DNA of 64,000 nucleotides from Paraphoma chrysanthemicola (lineage: Eukaryota > Ascomycota > Dothideomycetes > Pleosporales > Phaeosphaeriaceae). The position numbers were made by a program, and so were the translations under genes. The notes under the pieces were generated by a model. That model searched no databases. It had not been told where the DNA came from and was given only the letters and a program-made list of their open reading frames with translations. Below are positions 57,656 to 64,000 of this stretch, piece by piece; position 1 is the stretch's first letter, and the number at the start of each line of letters is the position of its first letter. The stretch covers positions 1,364,001-1,428,000 of the forward strand of contig JAGMWG010000011.1 of NCBI GenBank assembly GCA_020744225.1. Reading direction: 5' to 3'.

Positions 57656-58450
57656 ATGCCAACAACCTTCTTCGACCTACCGCGCGAGCTTCGAGACAAG
57701 GTGTACAATTTTGCCTGGCAAAACAGTGGGCTGTTTGAGCTTTGCGAAGATCGCATCTGCCATGCTTTTGGCAACTATCCTTCTTGCAAAAACTCCTCAA
57801 TAGCCGTCACCACAGGCATCCCAGGCTGGCTACTCACCAACAAGGCTTTTCTCTTCGAAGGCTTGTTCCAGTTCGAGCGCTTTGAATACATCGATCTATC
57901 GTACCAAGATCTCGAGTCAGATGATATCCCACCTCAAACGATAATGTCGCGCCTCATTTCACCCGCAACGGTCCGTGAATTGCGCGTCTCGGTCGAAGCA
58001 ACCATCACTTACCACGATCGAAATGGCAACTACATTGGGTTTTTCATTACCCAACGCCACCTGAGTCATCTTGCTGGAGAGCTTGACTACGTAGCCGCAC
58101 TCCGAAATCTTCGCGTGCTCAAGATCGAGATCCTCATTTATGTCGACGAGTGGGCACGGTACCCGCAGTCGCGAATCGTAGCAACCTTGGGCCCGGTCCT
58201 TCAGCCAGTACTGCCCCTCCTTGATCATTTCGAGTTATCGATTCGGTGCAGACCTCACGGAAAGGAGGCTTGGGTAGCGATTCACCGCGCCATTATCTCT
58301 GACATGGGCAAGCTCAACACAATGATTGGGAACGAATGGGATAAGGGCACAAATCAGCAGATAAAGGTTTGGTGTCGCCCTCATGGTGGACCTATCTGTT
58401 TTACACGAACAGTGAAACAATACGCTCAAGCCATAGCGCCTCGTCGATGA
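57656..58450 (+). CDS. LPxELRxxIY family protein, array copy 1
   Basis: An intronless 264-residue protein starting at ATG 57656 (TCAAAATGCC). It opens with MPTTFFDLPRELRDKVYNFA, the family signature, followed by GIPGWLLTNKAFLFEGLFQF, SRLISPATVRELRVSVEATI and LPLLDHFELSIRC. The layout (short F-box-like head, then about 200 residues of alternating strands and helices) matches many lineage-expanded Dothideomycete proteins of unknown function; a substrate-adaptor role is only inferred from the F-box resemblance. It is the first member of a local array; a broken copy follows 188 bases downstream on the same strand. Confidence 0.82.
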   Translation: MPTTFFDLPRELRDKVYNFAWQNSGLFELCEDRICHAFGNYPSCKNSSIAVTTGIPGWLLTNKAFLFEGLFQFERFEYIDLSYQDLESDDIPPQTIMSRLISPATVRELRVSVEATITYHDRNGNYIGFFITQRHLSHLAGELDYVAALRNLRVLKIEILIYVDEWARYPQSRIVATLGPVLQPVLPLLDHFELSIRCRPHGKEAWVAIHRAIISDMGKLNTMIGNEWDKGTNQQIKVWCRPHGGPICFTRTVKQYAQAIAPRR

Positions 58451-58638
58451 TAGTCAAGCATATACTCGAAAGCCCTTCTGTGTCTTCACTCCCGCCACCC
58501 CCCTAGTATATAGGTCTCACTCCTCGGTCTCCATCGGCGTGTTCCATGCCTTCGTCCTAGGCCTCCACAATCAACTACACACGAGATCGCTACAGCACAC
58601 CCACTTATATCGTCAACTCCGACACATTCATATGCGAC

Positions 58639-58923
58639 ATGTCGCTCACAACCTTCTTCCACCTCCCGCGCGAACTGCGCGACCAGATCTACACCATCCT
58701 GCTCGCCACCACGTATGCCTTCCAGATCCACGCCAACATGAGCATGGTCCTCATCGCGTGATGCCCAGGGCATGGCTCGAAGTCTCCCTACCCTTCTTGG
58801 CTTATGGCCAACAAAACTATCCCACGTGAAGAAATTGAATACATTCAGCGCATCAGTGGGATCGACCTTATCATCAAGAAGGATGCATGGTGGGCGGACG
58901 ATCACTACGACACCGGAATATGA
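58639..58923 (+). pseudogene. LPxELRxxIY family, array copy 2, broken
   Basis: ATG at 58639 opens MSLTTFFHLPRELRDQIYTI, clearly a paralogue of the neighbours. A TGA at codon 41 (58759-58761) interrupts it, but the same frame continues as a family match (GHGSKSPYPSWLMANKTIPR, compare GIPGWLLTNKAFLFEG and GYPTWIYTSQDFFKE) and then ISGIDLIIKKDAWWADD until a second stop at 58921. The region corresponding to the C-terminal two thirds of its paralogues is missing, so the copy is both interrupted and truncated. The first stop differs from CGA by one base. No splice site removes it. Confidence 0.78.
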
Positions 58924-59062
58924 GGGACGGGGTGGAATGGGTAGATGGAAGGGTTTGGCGATTCACGTGGTGGAAGGAGGAGTAGATGAGAGCGGTGGAG
59001 TAAGATCGAGGCACGATCAAACGTGTCAAGTAGCATTACATACATCACTTTCTGTCAAACAT

Positions 59063-59848
59063 CTACTTCCACAAGAAACACCAACCCATCACTCCCGAGC
59101 TATGCTCATCATCCCCTATCACCCTCGTCTGCATTATGTCCGTCCCATGCTGCTCCACAAGCCCGCACATACCTCCAGCCTTCACTTTCCTAACCTCCTC
59201 ACGCACCAGACGCTCCACCGTGTCAACACTCGAGGCCTTCAGGACTGTCGGCCAGCTACGTCCCACCATGATGTTGACGCCCAGACGACGCAACTTCGGC
59301 ACGATGCGCTTGACAGCCGCACGGAAGTCTCCAGCGTCGACTGCGTTGTCATACAACGCGAGCTTGGCGTCGACGTGGATGACCATCCCGAGCGTATGTA
59401 GTCGGCCATGGTCCGCCATCTCGCTCAGCAGACGCGCGGCATACTCGAGGGAAGTGACTTGGCGAGTATTTGGCGGCACCAGCGGAGCACTTCGTACTCG
59501 ACGCGCGGGGACAAGCAGATCGAGGCCGAGTTTGCGAATTTGCATCGCTGACAGCGGGTTGAAAACGTGGTGCTCAAGCACGTTTACCGCGGGCCAGGAT
59601 GTGGTCTTGATGCGCATGTCGATGTTGCGCGTGCGCTGGAAGTGTTCCAACGCCTCGTCGCGAATGGCCTTGCACGCCGAGATCCAGAGCGGAGACACGC
59701 GAGCAGGCGCGTCGAAGAGGCTTCCGGAGCGCAGGCATAAATTGGCGTTGCCGCGGGATTCGAAGCGGACGTAGGCGTGTGAGGTCCATAGGTGTCCGTA
59801 GATCTCTTCGCGGATCTCGAGCGGGAGAGTGAAGAAGTAGCATGCCAT
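59063..59848 (-). CDS. LPxELRxxIY family protein, array copy 3
   Basis: A 261-residue intronless member on the opposite strand. The start at 59848 (MACYFFTLPLEIREEIYGHL) is preferred over the longer frame from 59941, whose extra 31 residues look like leader. Family landmarks follow: VSPLWISACKAIRDEALEHF, NPLSAMQIRKLGLDLLVP, and IVPKLRRLGVNIMVGRSWP, aligning with the PLLDHFEL and ILPQLRRFEI segments of the other copies. Codon use is more G/C-ending than copy 1. Role unknown. Confidence 0.8.
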   Translation of the reverse strand: MACYFFTLPLEIREEIYGHLWTSHAYVRFESRGNANLCLRSGSLFDAPARVSPLWISACKAIRDEALEHFQRTRNIDMRIKTTSWPAVNVLEHHVFNPLSAMQIRKLGLDLLVPARRVRSAPLVPPNTRQVTSLEYAARLLSEMADHGRLHTLGMVIHVDAKLALYDNAVDAGDFRAAVKRIVPKLRRLGVNIMVGRSWPTVLKASSVDTVERLVREEVRKVKAGGMCGLVEQHGTDIMQTRVIGDDEHSSGVMGWCFLWK

Positions 59849-61061
59849 TTTTGAGTGAATGGCTTTGATGTAGTGGTGGTATGTGATGCGTCGGGTCAGA
59901 GTGTGTTGGAAGATCGTGCTTGCTGACAGTGAGAGACGCAAAGGATGGGGGTTTTGGAGGGGGAAAGTTTTGTACTGCTCACTTTCACCTATACAACAAC
60001 ACGGTAAACACTGACGTGACTATACACACCTCCTTTCGATGCCTACATAAATTTTATCATACGCCGTCAAACTATTAAGATTAGCTCTAAAGCCCGTCGT
60101 TGATAACCCAATCTTCTTTGACACCCCTTAGGCTCTCCCCATCTTATATTATTCGTACCCGCTGAATCTTGCGATGGCCCACTCCATTGGACGAGCCGTA
60201 GAGCTTTAGCACAATGTCAACGGGTCTTTTCTATCCAGATGGAATCAAGCGTGGTACGATTGAGGGGCCACACAGATAGAGCCTTCCATAACGGCTCAGG
60301 ATGATCAGAAGAGTTCTGGAAGAAGGACTTGGCCAGATCCTGCGCTTGTTTTACTTCGAGCTCCAGTTCAGGTGGCCATGGCAATTGTATCCGCAATATA
60401 ATCTGGCAAATGACTTCTCGCCCTTGATCTCTCCGGCCACTGCTACGTACTACAGGTAATCACACTGCCAGAATGGGTGAGTATCTTATCCGCCCCAAAT
60501 GTCACTTGACAAGGTTTGCGTGTACTATCAGTGGTGGATAAGCCTCGAGAGCCTATGCAGGGCAATTAAATTGTTATGCCATTCTTGCGTCGCTTTGAGC
60601 TTGTGGTGAAGCTTCAAGAATTAATTAGGACTACTTGGTAGACAGGGTTCACCACACATTCAAAAAGTCCTACTTGACGAAAGCTAAGAACTAGGGAGCA
60701 GGATCCTGACTGGTATGGCTACTAGACTCAAGAATTCAAGCTCAAAAAGCTAGGACCCACTTGGAAGTGACGTGCAATCTGTACAAGTCCCAAGCACTTT
60801 TGCTATGGTCGGGGTATGGTACACAAGAGCCACGAAATCACGAAAATAGCGCCTGGGATACCAAACAAAACAAACGAGCAGAGTCTGAGGAAGTGAATGA
60901 TGAAAATTTCCTCTGGCATTATCACGCGCGCTCGCCAAGATAGCACGTCTTGACGCGCCGTTTGCACTACCCGGCATACTCCTCACACACTGACCCCGCC
61001 CAGCTTCAAAATCCCTCTTCACAAAACCCCATCCCTTCAGTACATTCCAATCATCCTGCAA
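59849..61061. other. Intergenic with a family relic
   Basis: About 1.2 kb between copies 3 and 5 of the array. It contains the fragment at 60301-60459. The rest shows no gene; A/T content is visibly higher at 60040-60140 and 60540-60720. Confidence 0.5.
60301..60459 (+). pseudogene. LPxELRxxIY family, array copy 4, internal fragment
   Basis: A 52-codon frame whose translation matches the middle of copy 1: VLEEGLGQILRLFYFELQF against LFEGLFQFERFEYIDLSYQ, then DFSPLISPATATYYR against IMSRLISPATVRELR, including an identical LISPAT. No LPxELRxxIY head or C-terminal part is found in frame, so it is most likely a relic of another array member. An earlier in-frame TAA lies at 60289. Confidence 0.45.
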
Positions 61062-62027
61062 ATGGCCACCACTTTCTTCTCCCTATCTCTCGAGATCCGC
61101 GATGAGATCTACAGCTACCTCTGGGCCGATGTCTCGACCATCAACGTGCGGGAGGATGCCAACATTGCTGTGCGCGCCATTTTACCTTGGAGCGGCTCGA
61201 ATCGCGCACTTTTGCCTTTGATCCGCTCGAAGCGCGGATATCCTACGTGGATCTACACCAGTCAAGACTTCTTCAAAGAAGCAATCGCCTGCCTCCACCG
61301 CGTGTCCGTCTTTGACCTGTCGATTCTCAAGCCAAATTGGGACGCCGACGACAGCCTCGACCTTTTCGACCCACAGACACTCTGGCCATGCTCGGCACGA
61401 CAGATTTGCACTCTTCGAATCGAGCATATGTATCAAGTTGAAGAGACTTGGATAAACAAGCCTGTCGAGGATGAAAAGGACAAAGCTCGACCATATTGGC
61501 CATCATTAGAGACTCCCTTCAACGACGCACCGAAAGCACCGAAAGTCCAGATCACTTCGCTCGCCTTTCTGTGCAATTTGTTCACCACCATGTCGTCCAC
61601 CATCAGCTCTCTCCGCGACCTCACCATCAAGATCAAGCCCGCCCCGGAGAGCGATTGGGAGACTTTTGACATCACGAGTGCGCGCGCCGATGACAACCAA
61701 GACATTCTTAACCTGCGCGAGGCCGCTGCTCCAATTCTGCCCCAACTCCGCCGCTTCGAGATTTACATCTGTACATACCAGCTAGTTGGATGGAAGTTCT
61801 CGAGGAGCTATATCAGCGTTGGCCGGAAATCGTACCGCGACGCGGCCATCGATGCGATTCAGGCGTGGGCGGACGCGCAGATTGAGCAGGCGAATGCGTT
61901 GGGTATGGGTGGTTTGGTTACAGGAGAGGCGACGCGGATGACGGAAAGTTGGCAAGGATCTGACTGGGTTATGGCCTGGAAGGTAGTGTGGGTCCATGGT
62001 CAGAGTGAGGATGATGAGGGTGCTTGA
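61062..62027 (+). CDS. LPxELRxxIY family protein, array copy 5
   Basis: A 321-residue intronless member with start at 61062 (AAATGGCCACC). It opens with MATTFFSLSLEIRDEIYSYL, then RGYPTWIYTSQDFFKEAIAC, RVSVFDLSILKPNWDADDSL, ARQICTLRIEHMYQ, and ILPQLRRFEIYICTYQLVGW. It is longer than copies 1 and 3 mainly in the middle (a Lys/Asp/Pro-rich loop near residues 135-165) and at the acidic C-terminus. Codon use is well biased and no disruption is seen, so it should be functional; the molecular role is unknown. Confidence 0.83.
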   Translation: MATTFFSLSLEIRDEIYSYLWADVSTINVREDANIAVRAILPWSGSNRALLPLIRSKRGYPTWIYTSQDFFKEAIACLHRVSVFDLSILKPNWDADDSLDLFDPQTLWPCSARQICTLRIEHMYQVEETWINKPVEDEKDKARPYWPSLETPFNDAPKAPKVQITSLAFLCNLFTTMSSTISSLRDLTIKIKPAPESDWETFDITSARADDNQDILNLREAAAPILPQLRRFEIYICTYQLVGWKFSRSYISVGRKSYRDAAIDAIQAWADAQIEQANALGMGGLVTGEATRMTESWQGSDWVMAWKVVWVHGQSEDDEGA

Positions 62028-62210
62028 GGGTAGATGGCGTGTAGTACAGATGTCTTACAATAATAATAACAATGTATCGAGAGGACATACAGTCCACATA
62101 ACATGCGTGTTTAATACCCTTCATGGTGTTGTGGGCAGTCTCGCTCATCTTTGCCACAACCATCTATTCTACTCAGGTGTAGCATAGTCATCCCGCCCTC
62201 CGATCACAAA

Positions 62211-63074
62211 CTACCACCCCATCCCTAGTCCCACACCCACAACTCCAACAACACTCCATCCCCATGCCCCTAATCCATTCCATCTCATCGCTTCTCCCTT
62301 CTCGTCATCCTCATCCGGCACACTCGGATCATCTGGGCCCTCGGGTCTTTGATCTGCTGGAACCTCGTCCTGAACATTATCGACGAAATTACCAATCACA
62401 TTCCCGCCCGGGAAGTACTCGCACACCAAGAACCATCCAGGCGCGGATTTACCGCTGCCGGTGCAATTCGTCCGTCCGCAGCCGACGGATTTGGTGGTTT
62501 TCCAGACCAGTTGTGTGAAGTGGCCTGTTTGTGTACTATACGTGCGCGTCAGCGCAATGCCCAAGATAAAGAAATGGAGGACGTACCTAAACTCCCCACC
62601 CCGGAAATTATACTCATCTCTCTCCTGTCCCCACGTAATAATAGACTCTGTAACATTCGCATACCCACTTGCTAGATTCTCACCGTATGGACCACCCTAC
62701 GACCACGAGAGAAGAATGTCAGCAAATCAGATCAGCTTGTCGTATCTCGATGTCCTATATCTTCCTTTTCCGCCTCATGCACAAATCCCACTGAGTCTTC
62801 TCACCTGGAAACAAAGGAAGAAGGGGAGTAAGAATAGGAGAGTACGTACACTATGCCCAAACACACACCCCTCACTCCAATCTTTAGCTACCTCCGCCAA
62901 CGTCTGATTCCACACCAACCCCGTCGCATTATGTTGTCTGCGATACGTATTCGTCACATTCAACACCGTCTCTTGAAACACTTTGTCGTCTGTGTACTGT
63001 ATCGATCCCGACGTTGAATTTTGCGCGGATGTGGTTGATAACAAAGACAATAGGAGGAGATGTAGTGTTGTCAT
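62211..63074 (-). CDS. Secreted CAP (SCP/PR-1-like) protein
   Basis: A 219-residue extracellular CAP-superfamily protein; fungal members (for example yeast Pry1) bind sterols or other lipids. Exons are 62850-63074, 62587-62696 and 62211-62535. The signal peptide is MTTLHLLLLSLLSTTSA; an in-frame ATG at 63095 would add seven residues. CAP landmarks are VTNTYRRQHNATGLVWNQTL, VFGHSGGPYGENLA (completed by splicing), TQTGHFTQLVWKTT and WFLVCEYFPGGN. The hydrophobic C-terminus (about 195-219) after an acidic spacer could be a GPI-anchor signal. The first intron is unusually long for this window (153 nt) and contains an internal AG|GTGAGA junction, so it may be two abutting introns. The second is 51 nt. 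Confidence 0.9.
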
Positions 63075-64000
63075 ATTGTGGCGTGACGAAAGCATTGTCG
63101 CGGGACTTGGGTATAATGCGACGAAACAGGACGAGACGTGACGGAATAAATGCAATAGTGCAAGAAACCTCGAACAACCAGAACCAAAAAGCGTATACGC
63201 AGGTCGTGTTATCGCATGCCCCAATCCCAAGAGTCGGAAAGTTCGATTGCTGATGTTGGTCGGTGCAATTCGCTGTGCCTCGATTTCCGGCTCGGTAGAA
63301 AATTGGCGTCCCTCCTTTCCCATCCAACTCCCCAAAAAAACCGCTCGATAGACGGCAAAACGCAGCAGCGCTAGACGGAGGTATGTGTAAAACGGTCTGG
63401 TCGTTTTGATATGCGCGTACAAACGGCTATCGTGTGGCTATCATGTTGTTTTTGTTTCAGGGTTGCGAACTTCGTGGATGGTAAGCACAAGCCTGGGCAG
63501 ACGTAATAGATGAATACCGACTTGGCAAGACAACAACCGTGCGTCGCGGGAAGGATTCGAGACGAACGACATGTGGAGATTGCGTGTGGGAGTTTTTGGA
63601 ACAATCTGGATGGATGGGTGGGTATTGCAAGTAAGTGGATGGAGTGGAGTGTGTGTATATTTGTGGTGTATATTGTGTATCAAAATGTTTGGGTAGATAA
63701 AATGCTAGAAGAATGAACTGCGACGCGACGCGACGAAAAACGCAACAACATCGACTGAACCAAAATTAATCAATCGCTAGATTTCCACCCCTTTCATTAC
63801 TCGTCTCATTCATCAATCCTCCGGCATCGTGAATCATCCTCTCTCCATCCATCCAAACAACAACAACCGAAAGTCCAAAAGAAGGCAAGGAAATATAACA
63901 AACGAAACGCCAACGCCAACGCAACAGGGGTAGTCCAAAAGTCCAAAGCCAACAAAGCGCTACCAGATCAAGCTATGAATGCGAGCCGCTAAGATGACAA
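63075..64000. other. Upstream region to window end, no gene seen
   Basis: About 925 bases upstream of the CAP gene. No convincing frame on either strand. C/A-rich text near 63780-63960 could be the leader of a gene beyond the window. Confidence 0.45.

Noticed and set aside
1..64000. Secondary-metabolite or CRISPR-type cluster
   Set aside because: No polyketide synthase, NRPS, terpene cyclase or P450 was found, and there are no regularly spaced direct repeats with unique spacers.

Overview
The window is nuclear DNA of a filamentous ascomycete, most likely a Dothideomycete close to the Mycosphaerellales/Capnodiales. The reasons are compact genes on both strands, canonical introns of about 48-75 nt with CTAAC/CTGAC-like branch sites, C/T-rich leaders before start codons, fungal-only families (Zn2Cys6 activator, SNG1/DUF3533, LPxELRxxIY proteins) and plant-cell-wall enzymes. 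The order is inference from gene content; no marker gene is present. Splice coordinates were read by eye from GT/GC...AG signals and frame continuity.

Layout. 1-10.6 kb: 3' part of a DAL5-like MFS permease, a large Ser-rich protein, an LPxELRxxIY protein, a GNAT acetyltransferase, a secreted cutinase and a secreted GH43_24 exo-beta-1,3-galactanase with CBM35. 10.6-22.9 kb: a gene-poor block with decayed-looking coding traces, the clearest a spliced minus-strand reading at 21.7-22.3 kb. 22.9-32.4 kb: a degenerate tRNA-like element beside a perfect hairpin, three lineage-specific proteins, a frame-broken small gene, a degenerate 110-bp repeat and a TPR/SET protein. 32.4-42 kb: a GH7 cellobiohydrolase with an apparent GC-AG intron, a possible structured RNA, a C2H2/coiled-coil regulator whose zinc finger appears only after splicing, and a small membrane protein. 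42.7-57 kb: a dense housekeeping-like stretch with a Zn2Cys6 factor, a Kha1-type K+/H+ antiporter, an SNG1-like protein, an RGG/chromodomain protein, a small conserved protein and a ferric-reductase-like flavocytochrome. 57.6-62 kb: a local family of LPxELRxxIY proteins (three intact, one broken by a single TGA, one fragment). 62.2-63.1 kb: a secreted CAP/PR-1-like protein.

How they fit together. Cutinase, GH43_24, GH7 and the CAP protein point to a plant-associated or saprotrophic life style; they are scattered and do not form a biosynthetic cluster. The ferric-reductase-like protein, antiporter and SNG1-like protein serve membrane and ion homeostasis. No prokaryotic-type operon, CRISPR array or intact transposon was seen. 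The most unusual material is the decaying LPxELRxxIY array, the gene-poor block, the non-canonical GH7 intron, the adjacent double intron in the CAP gene and the hairpin-rich spot at 34.5 kb.
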